From the NCBI GenBank assembly GCA_002256425.1, contig NKIZ01000001.1:3321001-3385000 (forward strand): DNA of 64,000 nt. Reading direction: 5' to 3'. Both the position numbers and the translations under genes were made by a program. The number at the start of each line of letters is the position of its first letter. Positions within the stretch are counted from its first letter, which is position 1. The notes beneath the pieces are model-generated. The model was not told the origin of the DNA, made no database searches, and worked only from the letters and a program-made list of their open reading frames with translations. This DNA is from Alphaproteobacteria bacterium PA2 (GTDB lineage Bacteria; Pseudomonadota; Alphaproteobacteria; Caulobacterales; Caulobacteraceae). Shown here one piece after another: positions 8,075-16,625 of the stretch.

Positions 8075-9741
8075 AGACTGCGGTTCTTGGTTTCCGGCAG
8101 GAAGAGCAGGCAGGTCACCACCGACAGGGCGGTGAAGGCGAAGGGGTACCAGAGGCCGGAATAGATATTGCCCACCGCCGCCACGATGGCGAAGGCGGTG
8201 AAGGGCACGAAGCCGCCGATCCAGCCCGTGCCGATGTGATAGGGCAGGGACATGGCCGTATAGCGGATGCGCGTGGGGAAGAGCTCCACCAGGCAGGCGG
8301 CGATCGGGCCGAACAGGGCCGTGGCGGCGATGACGAAGACGAAGAGGATGCCCCCCAGGCCCACAAAGTTGATCCGGGCCGGATCAGCCTTGGCCGGATA
8401 GCCTGCGGCCGCCAGGGCGGTCTTGATCTGACCTTCGACACGGGTCTTCAGGGCCTTGGCGTCAGCCTTGTCCAGACCCGCCGCCGACTGCGTCGCCACG
8501 GCGACGCCGCCGATCTTGACCAGGGCCGGAGCCCCCGCCGGGCCCTTTTCATTGTCATAGGACACCCCGGCATTGGCCAGGACGCTCTTGGCGATGTCGC
8601 AGGAGGTGACGAAACTGGCCTTGCCCACCGGATCGAACTGCAGGGAGCAGTCAACCGGATCAGCGACAACAACCACAGGCGTCCGGGCCTGGGCTTCGGC
8701 CAGGGCCGGATTGGCCATTTGGGTCATCATGTGGAAGCCGGGGAAATAGGCCACCAGCATCAGGGTCATGCCAAACAGCATGACCGGCTTGCGGCCCAGC
8801 CGGTCTGAAAGCGCACCGAACAGCACATAGAAGACGGCGCTGACCGCTGTGGCGGTCATCATCAACAGGTTGATGGTTTCCGGAGCCACCTTCAGGAACT
8901 TGTCCAGGAAGGTCTGGGTATAGAAGAAGGCCGTGTACCAGACCGCGCCCTGGGCAGACATGATGGCCACAAGGGCCAGCAGGACCACCTTGAGGTTCTT
9001 CCACTGGCCGAAGGCCTCGGTATAGGGCGCCGCAGAACCGCCGCCCTCAGCCTTCATCTGGGCGAAGGTCGGGCTCTCGGTGAGCTTCATACGCATGAAG
9101 ATCGAGACCAGCAGCAGGCCAGCCGAAAACAGGAAGGGAATACGCCAGCCCCAGGCGTCAAAGGCGTCCGGACCGAAATAGTGCTTGGTCACCAGTCGGG
9201 TCAGCAGGATGACCAGCAGGGCGCCGAACAGGCCAAAGGCCGCAGAGGTCTGGATCCAGCTTGTGGAACGTCCGCGGGCGTTGGCCGGTGCGTGCTCGGC
9301 CACATAGATCGCAGCGCCCCCATACTCGCCGCCGAGGGCAAAGCCTTGAAGAATCCGCATGAGAACCAGAAGCGCCGGCGAAATGATCCCGGCCTGGGAA
9401 TAGGTAGGCAGAAGGCCGATGGCGACCGTGGCGCCGCCCATCAGCATGACCGTCACCAGAAAGGCGCCCTTGCGGCCCGCCTTGTCGCCGATCCGTCCGA
9501 AGACCAGGGCGCCGATGGGTCGGAAGGCAAAGCCCGCGCCAAACAGGGCCAGGGCGGCGATATAGCCCGCCGTGTCCGTCAGGCCGGTGAAAAAGGTCTT
9601 GGATATGACCGTCGTCAGGCTGCCGAATACGAAGAAATCGTACCACTCGAAGGTGGTGCCGGCCGCGGAAGCGGCCACGACGGTGCGCAGGGACGCGCCT
9701 TGCGGGGCGGCTTCTTCCTGGTCTGTCGCGGTCGTCGTCAT
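8068..9741 (-). CDS. MFS transporter, metabolite:H+ symporter (MHS) family, with a large loop insertion
   Basis: 557 residues from the ATG at 9741, which has GGGAGGGG seven bases upstream; an in-frame start at 9810 lacks this. Inner-membrane 12-helix transporter. Family marks are FEWYDFFVFGS in helix 1, the FRPIGALVFGRIGDKAGRK loop after helix 2, the LQGFALGGEYGGA segment in helix 4-5 and GALSDRLGRKPVML. MHS members import organic acids, osmolytes or shikimate-type compounds. Unusually, about 100 hydrophilic residues (starting ARTPVVVVADPVDC) sit between transmembrane segments of the C-terminal half, with two Cys that could pair. Neighbouring acyl-CoA genes suggest an organic acid substrate, as inference only. 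Confidence 0.85.
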   Translation of the reverse strand: MTTTATDQEEAAPQGASLRTVVAASAAGTTFEWYDFFVFGSLTTVISKTFFTGLTDTAGYIAALALFGAGFAFRPIGALVFGRIGDKAGRKGAFLVTVMLMGGATVAIGLLPTYSQAGIISPALLVLMRILQGFALGGEYGGAAIYVAEHAPANARGRSTSWIQTSAAFGLFGALLVILLTRLVTKHYFGPDAFDAWGWRIPFLFSAGLLLVSIFMRMKLTESPTFAQMKAEGGGSAAPYTEAFGQWKNLKVVLLALVAIMSAQGAVWYTAFFYTQTFLDKFLKVAPETINLLMMTATAVSAVFYVLFGALSDRLGRKPVMLFGMTLMLVAYFPGFHMMTQMANPALAEAQARTPVVVVADPVDCSLQFDPVGKASFVTSCDIAKSVLANAGVSYDNEKGPAGAPALVKIGGVAVATQSAAGLDKADAKALKTRVEGQIKTALAAAGYPAKADPARINFVGLGGILFVFVIAATALFGPIAACLVELFPTRIRYTAMSLPYHIGTGWIGGFVPFTAFAIVAAVGNIYSGLWYPFAFTALSVVTCLLFLPETKNRSLH

Positions 9742-9821
9742 ACTGTCCCCTCCCGGAATTTGGAGAAGGTCTAGCATTGGCGACGGGGCCGGCGAAAGGG
9801 CCGACCCCAATTCGCACTGGT

Positions 9822-11012
9822 CTAGAAGGCGTTTTCGCCGGTGATCGCCCGTCCCAGGATCAGGGCGTGGACGTCGTGAGCCCCTTCATAGGTGTTGACC
9901 GTCTCGAGGTTCGAGGCGTGGCGCATGACGTGATATTCGCCGCTGATGCCATTGCCGCCGTGGATGTCGCGGGCTTCCCGGGCGATGGCCAGGGCCTTGC
10001 CGCAATTGTTGCGCTTCATCAGGCTGATGGCTTCAGGCACCCAGGCGCCCTGGTCGATCAGGCGCCCGAGGGCGAGAGCGCCCTCATAGCCGAGGGCGAT
10101 CTCGGTCTGCATGTCGGCCAGCTTCTTCTGGATCAGCTGACGGGCCGCCAGGGGCTTGCCGAACACCGAGCGGGTCTTGGTGTAGTCCCGGCTGGCGTGC
10201 AGGCAGAACTCGGCGGCGCCCATGGCGCCCCAGGCGATCCCGTAACGGGCCTTGTTGAGGCAGGAGAACGGGCCGCGCAGGCCCGAAACATTGGGCAGCA
10301 TCTGGTTTTCCGGAACGAAGACCTCGTCCAGGGCGATCTCGCCGGTGATGGAGGCCCGCAGGGACAACTTGTTCTTGATCTGCGGGGTCTCGAAGCCCTT
10401 GGAGCCGCGATCCACCAGGAAGCCGCGGATCACGCCATCCAGCTTGGCCCAGACCAGGGCGACGTCGGAGATCGGCGAATTGGTGATCCACATCTTGGCG
10501 CCCGACAGGGTGTAGCCCCCGGGCGCCTTGCGGGCCGTGGTGCGCATGCTGGCAGGGTCAGAGCCGCCGTCCGCTTCGGTCAGGCCGAAGCAGCCGATGA
10601 TCTCCCCCTTGGCCATGCCCGGCAGGTACTTCTTCTTCTGTTCCTCCGAGCCGAAGGCGTAGATCGGATACATGACCAGGGAGGACTGCACGCTCATGGC
10701 CGAGCGGTAGCCGCTGTCGATGGCCTCGATCTCCCGGGCGATCAGACCATAGGCCACGTGATTGACCCCGGCGCAGCCATACTCTTCCGGAAGCGTCGGG
10801 CCGAGGAAGCCCAGGGCGCCCATCTCGGTCATGATCTCGCGGTCGAACCGTTCCTCGGCAAAGGCAGACACCACCCGGGGCAGCAGCTGCTCACGGGAAT
10901 AGGCCCGGGCCGCGTCCCAGATCATCCGTTCATCCTCAGAGAGGCGCGAGGCCATGTCGAGGGGATCGACCCAGTCAAAGGTCTTGGTGTCTTGGGCGCT
11001 GTCGAGGGCCAT
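9822..11012 (-). CDS. gcdH: Acyl-CoA dehydrogenase, glutaryl-CoA dehydrogenase type
   Basis: 396 residues. FAD enzyme that oxidises and decarboxylates glutaryl-CoA to crotonyl-CoA in lysine/tryptophan and aromatic breakdown. Visible are [16 protein letters not shown] (flavin-binding), MWITNSP, the [22 protein letters not shown] helix region and the GCDH-typical [20 protein letters not shown], whose Glu is the catalytic base. RBS AGGAG lies about 10 bases before the ATG. The next gene in the same direction is an enoyl-CoA hydratase (42 bases upstream), the following pathway step. Confidence 0.9.
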   Translation of the reverse strand: MALDSAQDTKTFDWVDPLDMASRLSEDERMIWDAARAYSREQLLPRVVSAFAEERFDREIMTEMGALGFLGPTLPEEYGCAGVNHVAYGLIAREIEAIDSGYRSAMSVQSSLVMYPIYAFGSEEQKKKYLPGMAKGEIIGCFGLTEADGGSDPASMRTTARKAPGGYTLSGAKMWITNSPISDVALVWAKLDGVIRGFLVDRGSKGFETPQIKNKLSLRASITGEIALDEVFVPENQMLPNVSGLRGPFSCLNKARYGIAWGAMGAAEFCLHASRDYTKTRSVFGKPLAARQLIQKKLADMQTEIALGYEGALALGRLIDQGAWVPEAISLMKRNNCGKALAIAREARDIHGGNGISGEYHVMRHASNLETVNTYEGAHDVHALILGRAITGENAF

Positions 11013-11053
11013 GGCCGTAACTCCTGAGGATTTCGGGGCCTTATGATCGCAAA

Positions 11054-11842
11054 TCAGGTTCCCGTGTAGATGCCTTTGCGCTTCTCGCGGAAAGAAGCCG
11101 CAGATTCCTTCGAATCGTTCACGGCCCGGCGGGAGATTCCCAGGCCGACCGACTCATATTTCAGGGCTTGTTCAAGGTCGGCGTCCTGGTTGTTCTGCAG
11201 GACCTTCTTGGCCATGCGCACGGCCAGGGGCGGCCATTGGGTCATCTGCTGGGCATAGGCCACGGCCGCCTCGATCAGGTCGCCCTCCGCCAGCCGGTTG
11301 AGCAGGCCAAGGTCCAGGGCCTCCTGCGCCTCGACCATCCGGCTGGTGAAGATCAGGTCAGCGGCCTTGGCGTAGCCGACAATCCGCGGCAGCAGCCAGC
11401 TCATGCCCGAATCTGGCGACAGATTGCGCTCCACAAAAGTGGTCTTGAACCGGGCGGCGGCCGAACCGATCCGCACATCGCAGCCCAGGGCCGCGCTCAT
11501 GCCCGCGCCGGCGCAGACCCCATTGATGGCGCCGATCAGCGGCTTGTCGAAATCGTGGAACAGCCGGGCCCAGGGGCCGACCCATCCCATCTCATCGAGC
11601 TTTGAATTCTGCCCCGACGGGGGCTCTGGCGGGACGCCGGTAAGGTCAGCCCCCGAGCAGAAGCCCCGCCCGGCGCCGGTCAAAATCACCGCGCGGACAG
11701 CGTCGTCCTCCCGGGCTTCGCCCAGGGCCGCGGCCAGGTCGCGCCGCAGGTCTTCATTGATGGCGTTGAGCTTGTCCGGTCGGTTGAGGGTGACGATCGC
11801 CACCGCATCGCGCTGTTCATAATTGACGGTTGTTCCGATCAT
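11054..11842 (-). CDS. Enoyl-CoA hydratase/isomerase family protein
   Basis: 262 residues. Crotonase fold: RPDKLNAIN near the start, the oxyanion-hole segment GFCSGADL, and [19 protein letters not shown]. Expected to hydrate crotonyl-CoA or a similar enoyl-CoA, fitting the adjacent glutaryl-CoA dehydrogenase. A GTG six bases upstream is possible, but the ATG at 11842 has better spacing to the GGGGAGG box. Some residues ([15 protein letters not shown]) recall PaaB/PaaG-type isomerases of phenylacetate breakdown, so the exact reaction is open. Confidence 0.88.
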   Translation of the reverse strand: MIGTTVNYEQRDAVAIVTLNRPDKLNAINEDLRRDLAAALGEAREDDAVRAVILTGAGRGFCSGADLTGVPPEPPSGQNSKLDEMGWVGPWARLFHDFDKPLIGAINGVCAGAGMSAALGCDVRIGSAAARFKTTFVERNLSPDSGMSWLLPRIVGYAKAADLIFTSRMVEAQEALDLGLLNRLAEGDLIEAAVAYAQQMTQWPPLAVRMAKKVLQNNQDADLEQALKYESVGLGISRRAVNDSKESAASFREKRKGIYTGT

Positions 11843-12007
11843 CGCCACGTCCTCCCCAGGTGCGACCTGACCCTGAGGGGAGGCGGATTGGCGCGCAAGA
11901 CCCCCCGCGACAATTCGACCGACTTGCGCGGGCCGCGAATTGTGGAACCGTCAGACCCTGACTTGCGTGTTTACCTCACACAACCGAGCCTTGGGGTCCC
12001 GCTCAAA

Positions 12008-12217
12008 ATGTCCGTCCCGCCCAACGCCGCCGATCCAATGACACTGTTCCGGCCCCTGCTCTGGCTGGTTCTGGGCAGTTTTGTGCTGGGCGCCCTGGGG
12101 GCTGTGGTCTTCAAATCCACCCGGATGAGCGCGACCCACCGAACCCAGTCCGCAGAGATCTACGCCCCCCGGGCGATGAACCAGCCATTGCGGAATCCCT
12201 TGTCCGCCTTGCCGTAG
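12008..12217 (+). CDS. Possible small single-span membrane protein
   Basis: 69 codons starting MSVPPNAADPMTLFRPL with one clear membrane helix (LLWLVLGSFVLGALGAVVF) and a polar tail. No strong ribosome-binding site is visible, and its 3' end overlaps the convergent cysQ by 58 bases, more than usual here. A weaker TTG start at 11888 extends it. The hydrophobic block is the only support, so this may not be a real gene. Confidence 0.35.
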   Translation: MSVPPNAADPMTLFRPLLWLVLGSFVLGALGAVVFKSTRMSATHRTQSAEIYAPRAMNQPLRNPLSALP

Positions 12218-12930
12218 ACAAACTTGCTTCCGTCCTCTGCGACCAGGCTGCCGCCAGCCAGGACCAGAACCGCATGCCCAGCGGCGATGTCCCACTCCAT
12301 GGTCGGTCCGTGGCGGGGATAGATGTCGGCTGAACCCTCGGCGAGGCGGCAGAACTTGATGGAGGAATCCATCGGCTGGGGCGTTGCAAAGCCGTACTTG
12401 TCGGCCAGGGCCTGAACCGTTTCCGGCTTCATGGTGTGGCTGACCAGGGCGATGGCCGCACCTTCGGGCCATGCACGGGCTGTGATTCGCACCGCCTCGC
12501 CGCCGCTTGCCCGCTTCCAGGCCCCGCCGCCGCCTGTGAACCAGGTCTCATCTGAGGCCGGGGCGGTAACTGCGCCGGCAATGGGCCGGCCATCCTCCAC
12601 CAGGGCAATGTTCACGGTGAAGTTGGGATCGCCCCGGACGAAAGCCTTGGTCCCGTCCACCGGGTCCACCAGGAAGAACTGCCGGCCGATCGCGTCCGGC
12701 GTGCCGAACTCGCTGGCGTCCTCCTCCGAAATCACTGGCACCCCGGGAAAGGCGGCGCTGAGACGCTCAAGGATCAGGGCTTCGCCCTGACGGTCAGCTT
12801 CGGTCACCGGGCTCTCGTCGGCCTTGGTATGGACGGTCAGGCCCGATTTCCAGAGCGGCAGGACCAGACGCCCGGCTTCCTCGCAGATGTCTGCGAGGAT
12901 CGGTCCCACATCGGTCAGATCGACAGGCAT
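12160..12930 (-). CDS. cysQ: 3'(2'),5'-bisphosphate nucleotidase CysQ
   Basis: 256 residues of the inositol monophosphatase/FIG superfamily. It removes the 3'-phosphate from PAP left over from sulfate assimilation. Metal-binding motifs are ISEED near residue 68 and LVDPVDGTKAF near residue 88 (DPxDGT). The C-terminal half has the CysQ-type SSIKFCRLAEGSADIYPR and GPTMEWDIAAGHAVL, which separate CysQ from inositol phosphatases. The gene appears monocistronic. Confidence 0.88.
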   Translation of the reverse strand: MPVDLTDVGPILADICEEAGRLVLPLWKSGLTVHTKADESPVTEADRQGEALILERLSAAFPGVPVISEEDASEFGTPDAIGRQFFLVDPVDGTKAFVRGDPNFTVNIALVEDGRPIAGAVTAPASDETWFTGGGGAWKRASGGEAVRITARAWPEGAAIALVSHTMKPETVQALADKYGFATPQPMDSSIKFCRLAEGSADIYPRHGPTMEWDIAAGHAVLVLAGGSLVAEDGSKFVYGKADKGFRNGWFIARGA

Positions 12931-13084
12931 GAACGCTATCCCTCAGCTTCGCTAACGCAGCGCCGGAAGCGTCACATATAGCCGCACCGCCAGATCCGCG
13001 CCTCACAGGCGAGCCCCCGGCTTTCCCCGATCTAACCGCATGGGCGCGTTTGCCAAAGCGCCAAATCAGGTCAGATTCCACCCC

Positions 13085-13771
13085 ATGACCGATGACGCCC
13101 TCCCAACCGAAGCTGCGCCGGACATTCCGGTTCTCCCGACGCCGAAGACCGCGGAGGTCGCCGCCTATCTGGCTGCGCGCATGTGTCATGACTTCATCAG
13201 TCCGGCCAGCGCCATAGTTTCGGGGCTCGACCTGCTCGATGACCCGACGGCCGAGGATATGCGCGACGACGCCATGAACCTGATCGCTGGATCAGCCCGC
13301 AAACTGGCGGACCTGCTCGCCTTCACCCGGGTGGCCTTTGGCGCCTCGGCCTCATCCGAAACCTTTGATCCCCGTGAGCTGAACAAGCTGGCTGCGGGAC
13401 TATTCGCTCACATGCGGGCGGAGCTGGACTGGCAGGTCGAGGCCGCCACCCTCAACAAGCCGGCCGCACGCACCATAATGAACCTGGCCCAGTTGGCCGG
13501 CGCTGCCCTCCCCATGGGCGGAACAGCCAGCGTCCGGGCGGTGGAACAGGCCGGACAGCTGGTGATCGCGGTCGACGCCAGGGGCGCCAAGGCCCGGCTG
13601 CGCCCGGAAGTGGCCGCAGGCCTCGAGGGCAAGGCCATGGGCGATGGTCTGCACGGCCATTGGGTGCAGGCCTATTACATCCACCTGTTCACCCAGGACG
13701 CCGGTGGGAAGATCTTCTCCAAGGTCGAGGAAGAGGGCGTGGTCTTCGCCGCCACCCTACCCCTGGCCTAG
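13085..13771 (+). CDS. chpT: Histidine phosphotransferase ChpT
   Basis: 228 residues from the ATG at 13085; an ATG at 13040 gives an extra, poorly conserved leader. ChpT dimers relay phosphate from hybrid kinase CckA to the cell-cycle regulator CtrA and to CpdR in Caulobacterales. The phosphoacceptor is His35 in MCHDFISPASAIVSGLDLL, the first helix of the four-helix bundle. The C-terminal half is a degenerate ATPase-like domain ending YYIHLFTQDAGGKIF. Gene order chpT, cheY-like, cheR matches what I recall for Caulobacter crescentus. Confidence 0.92.
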   Translation: MTDDALPTEAAPDIPVLPTPKTAEVAAYLAARMCHDFISPASAIVSGLDLLDDPTAEDMRDDAMNLIAGSARKLADLLAFTRVAFGASASSETFDPRELNKLAAGLFAHMRAELDWQVEAATLNKPAARTIMNLAQLAGAALPMGGTASVRAVEQAGQLVIAVDARGAKARLRPEVAAGLEGKAMGDGLHGHWVQAYYIHLFTQDAGGKIFSKVEEEGVVFAATLPLA

Positions 13772-13859
13772 GGTTTTGCTGAAACCGACAATTCGTCGGG
13801 CTCATACCTGTCCTTAACCATCGCCGTCCCAAAACGGAGCGTCTTGGAGGCGCTATTCC

Positions 13860-14225
13860 GTGAAGACCTGTTTGGTGGTCGATGACAGCCGGGTGATCCG
13901 CAAGGTGGCCCGCCGCATTCTGGAGGACATCGGCTTTGATATCGCCGAGGCGTCCGACGGAGCGGAGGCACTTGCCTGGTGCCGCTCGGCCATGCCGGAA
14001 GCCATACTGCTGGACTGGAACATGCCGGTGATGAACGGCATCGAGTTCCTGCGCCACCTTCGCCAGGAGCCGGGGGGCGACAAGCCCGCCGTCGTGTTCT
14101 GCACGGTGGAAACCGAGGTTGAAAAGATTCAGGAAGCCCTGGACGCCGGCGCCCGCGAATACATCATGAAACCCTTCGACAGCGACATCGTCGCCATGAA
14201 GTTCATCGAGGCGGGCCTCGCATGA
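13860..14225 (+). CDS. Single-domain CheY-like response regulator
   Basis: 121 residues, a receiver domain only. Acidic pocket Asp8/Asp9, phosphoacceptor Asp52 in LLDWNMP, Thr82 and Lys104 in YIMKPF, all as in active receivers. It starts with GTG and overlaps cheR by ATGA, so it is co-translated with it. It lacks an output domain, so it must act by protein contact: on the flagellar motor, or on the neighbouring CheR or ChpT. Which kinase phosphorylates it cannot be told. Confidence 0.9.
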   Translation: MKTCLVVDDSRVIRKVARRILEDIGFDIAEASDGAEALAWCRSAMPEAILLDWNMPVMNGIEFLRHLRQEPGGDKPAVVFCTVETEVEKIQEALDAGAREYIMKPFDSDIVAMKFIEAGLA

Positions 14226-15052
14226 CACCGGCGGACTGCGAATGGGTGTCCGAGATCTGCGCCGCGCGGATCGGTCTTCGGGTTGACCCGGAAAAGACCT
14301 ATCTGGTCGAGAGCAGGCTTGCCCCCGTGGCCCGCCGCGAGAGCTTTCCTTCGGTTGAAGACCTGGTCAATTCGGTAAGGGCCAGCGGTGATGACCGTCT
14401 GAGCTGGGCCGTGATCGAAGCCATGGCCGCCGGCGAATCAAGTTTCTTCCGCGACAGGACGCCGTTCCAGTGTTTCCGGAAGGAGATCCTTCCTGCCCTG
14501 TGTCATGTCCGTGGCGCCAATCCGCTGCGGGTGTGGAGCGCCGGCTGCGGCGCGGGCCAGGAAATCTACTCCCTGGCCATGATCGTCGATGAGGAATTCG
14601 CCCGGCTGCCAGCGGGAACCCAGATCCAGCTGTTCGGCTCCGACCTGTCCGATCGGGCCATGGAGAAGGCGCAGAGCGGCTTCTACACCCACTTCGAGGT
14701 CCAGCGGGGTCTGCCGATCCGCCAGCTGGTGCAGAACTTCCAGAAGGCCGACGACATGTGGGTTCTGAAGACCCACATCCGGCAGATGGTGCGCTGGCGT
14801 CGGTTGAACCTGATGGTGGACCAGGCTGCGGCAGGCGGGTTTGACGTCATTTTCTGCCGCAATGTCCTGGCCAATATGACCCCCGTCGCCCGGCAGAAGA
14901 CCCTGGAAGGACTTGTCCACGCCCTGAGTTCGGACGGCTTCCTGTTCCTCGGCGAAGGGGAAAGCACCCAGGCCCTCGGCGGCGCCTTCCATGCCGTCGC
15001 AGATCGCCCCGGTCTCTACGCCCGCAATCCAGCCTTCCGGCTGGCGGCCTGA
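14222..15052 (+). CDS. CheR-type protein-glutamate methyltransferase
   Basis: 276 residues. It has an N-terminal alpha-helical CheR_N region, a FFRDRTPF motif that marks the domain junction, and the SAM-binding segment VWSAGCGAGQEIYSLAM at about residues 101-117. FDVIFCRNVLANM follows near residue 206. It methylates glutamates of chemoreceptors in adaptation. The methylesterase partner CheB and receptors are not in the window, so this is an orphan set with the CheY protein and may serve a non-classical role. Confidence 0.9.
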   Translation: MTPADCEWVSEICAARIGLRVDPEKTYLVESRLAPVARRESFPSVEDLVNSVRASGDDRLSWAVIEAMAAGESSFFRDRTPFQCFRKEILPALCHVRGANPLRVWSAGCGAGQEIYSLAMIVDEEFARLPAGTQIQLFGSDLSDRAMEKAQSGFYTHFEVQRGLPIRQLVQNFQKADDMWVLKTHIRQMVRWRRLNLMVDQAAAGGFDVIFCRNVLANMTPVARQKTLEGLVHALSSDGFLFLGEGESTQALGGAFHAVADRPGLYARNPAFRLAA

Positions 15053-15113
15053 TCTGAAGGGATTTGAGGTGGCCGCCCTGGCGCCGCCACATTCGGATCG
15101 CCATATTCAGGGT

Positions 15114-15437
15114 ATGAATACGCGCCTGACCCGGAACGCCTTCCTTGCCGCCCTCACAGTTGGCCTGCTTGGGGCAAATGCCGCCCTGGCTCAGATCAAG
15201 CCGGTTGAGGGCCAGACGGTTCGCGCCGTTGACGGCGTCGTGCTCGGCCTGGTCACGCAGGTTGTCACCGACGCGGCCGGTCGCCCGACCCAGGTTCTGG
15301 TCCAGCCCAAGGGCGCCAGGACGGCGTCGCCGCACAGTCTGTCAGTCAAGAGTCTGACAGAATCTCCAGAGGGCCTGAAGGCGCCGATCACCAAGGCCGA
15401 GTTTGACGCCATGCCGGTGGTTGACCTGGAAAACTAG
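15114..15437 (+). CDS. Small secreted protein, PRC-barrel-like
   Basis: 107 residues from the ATG at 15114, with a clean signal peptide (MNTRLTRNAFLAALTVGLL, cleavage near ANAALAQ). The mature part, with GQTVRAVDGVVLGLVTQVV then GRPTQVLVQP, has the short beta pattern of PRC-barrel domains ('V.d..G..iG.V'). Function unknown; periplasmic. A longer frame starting inside cheR is rejected because the signal peptide begins at 15114. Confidence 0.65.
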   Translation: MNTRLTRNAFLAALTVGLLGANAALAQIKPVEGQTVRAVDGVVLGLVTQVVTDAAGRPTQVLVQPKGARTASPHSLSVKSLTESPEGLKAPITKAEFDAMPVVDLEN

Positions 15438-15459
15438 GCCAGGCCACCGGTCGCGCCAG

Positions 15460-15660
15460 CTATTTGACCGGCACGGCGCCTGGGGCGCTGCACTTGGTGA
15501 ACTTGCCCTTGACGTCCTTGCACTTGGTCGGTTTGACCATGGGCGCAGCAGCGCACTTGATGAACTTGCCCTTGGCGTCGCGGCACTGGGCGGCCTCGGC
15601 GGAGAGGCTGACGCCTGAAAGCGCCAGGGCGAAGGCTGAAGCGAAAATGATGGAACGCAT
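15460..15660 (-). CDS. Small secreted protein with two C-D-x-K-G-K-F-x-K-C repeats
   Basis: 66 residues from the ATG at 15660 (an in-frame ATG upstream adds 11 residues before the signal peptide). Signal peptide MRSIIFASAFALALSG ending at AEA. The mature part is about 45 residues and contains the same ten-residue unit twice: CRDAKGKFIKC and CKDVKGKFTKC. Each unit has two Cys ten residues apart, suggesting a small disulfide hairpin. Function not recognised. Confidence 0.65.
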   Translation of the reverse strand: MRSIIFASAFALALSGVSLSAEAAQCRDAKGKFIKCAAAPMVKPTKCKDVKGKFTKCSAPGAVPVK

Positions 15661-15734
15661 TGGAGTCTCCGGTTGGAGCGCCATGGATTTCACAGAACCG
15701 GCCGGAAAACCAGTGCGGCCAGAGGCCGGACGGC

Positions 15735-16133
15735 TCAGGGCTTGCGCGGGCTGGGTGGCTTTGCGGCCATGAAGGCCGCGACCAGTCCGGCCGTGATCTT
15801 CGGATTCCGGACAGCAACGACACCCGCAGCCACCAGGGCTGCCGCCGCGATGATCGGCTTGTCCCTGGCCAGGTCCACGAGCCGTGTGGTCAGGTCAACT
15901 TCTGGCGCAGGCTGACGTTTCGGCTTGGGATTGGCCGCCAGCAGGGCGGCGATCGCCACCAGCAGGAAGATGATCAGGGTCGCGCCAGCCACGCCCGCGG
16001 CCGCCAGGGAGGGCCCGACACTGGGCGCCAGGGCGGCGAACAGGGCGAAGGCCAGGGCGATGATGAACACCCCGGTGGCCGTCGCCAAGGCGGCGACGGC
16101 GCAGGCGATCAGGATAGCGCGCTTGACGATCAA
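15735..16133 (-). CDS. Multi-span inner-membrane protein, unknown function
   Basis: 132 residues with two strong helices at residues 5-35 and 45-67, a polar linker KPKRQPAPEV, and a third helix near residues 92-110. It overlaps the DUF883 gene by ATGA, a common pair (DUF883 plus a holin/phage-shock-like membrane partner). Likely an inner-membrane stress or envelope protein made together with its partner. No enzymatic motif is visible. Confidence 0.65.
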   Translation of the reverse strand: MIVKRAILIACAVAALATATGVFIIALAFALFAALAPSVGPSLAAAGVAGATLIIFLLVAIAALLAANPKPKRQPAPEVDLTTRLVDLARDKPIIAAAALVAAGVVAVRNPKITAGLVAAFMAAKPPSPRKP

Positions 16134-16441
16134 CGGCTCCGGCCGCCCGCCAGAAGCATGCCGATCAGCACACCGACGCCCAGGGCGGCGCCTGCCGCGG
16201 CCAGGGGACGCTCCTTGACCTTGCCGGACACATACTTCTGGGCTTCGTCCAGGTGCTCGGCCGTGGTGTCGGCATAGGTGCGGCTGTGGGCACGGATCTG
16301 CTCGACGCTTTCGGCGACGATCTTTTCGAAATGCTTTGCAGCTTCTGCAAAGCGGCGTTCAGCCTGTTGCGCCACATCGGAGGCGGTGTCGGCGACGGCC
16401 TCGACGGTTTCTTTTGCGGCGGCGGCGGCTTTGGCGGCCAT
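16130..16441 (-). CDS. DUF883 / ElaB-YqjD family membrane-anchored protein
   Basis: 103 residues: an amphipathic, Ala/Glu-rich coiled-coil region of ~75 residues, then the family hallmark KERPLAAAGAALGVGVLIGM and a short basic end (GGRSR). E. coli relatives YqjD and ElaB sit in the inner membrane and bind ribosomes in stationary phase. It is first in a two-gene unit with the overlapping membrane protein. The 184 bases upstream separate it from the divergent kinase gene. Confidence 0.82.
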   Translation of the reverse strand: MAAKAAAAAKETVEAVADTASDVAQQAERRFAEAAKHFEKIVAESVEQIRAHSRTYADTTAEHLDEAQKYVSGKVKERPLAAAGAALGVGVLIGMLLAGGRSR

Positions 16442-16625
16442 GGTGACTCTCCAATTAGGGCTGATGCAGAACAGGCTTTTAAGAGATCGGGATGAGCATA
16501 GGCTTTATCAAGATGCTTACCGGTTTCTTGGTTCCCCGGAAAGGCGGCGAAATTTCGCCATTGGGGCGTTTTTCTCACGAAGGGCCGCTGTCATGGGCTC
16601 ACAAGCTAAGGCATAAGATCAAGTC

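Noticed and set aside
16505..16540. EcfG-type (general stress) promoter GGAAC...CGTT before the DUF883 gene
   Set aside because: A GGAAC is present on the minus strand, but no CGTT occurs at the needed 16-18 base distance.
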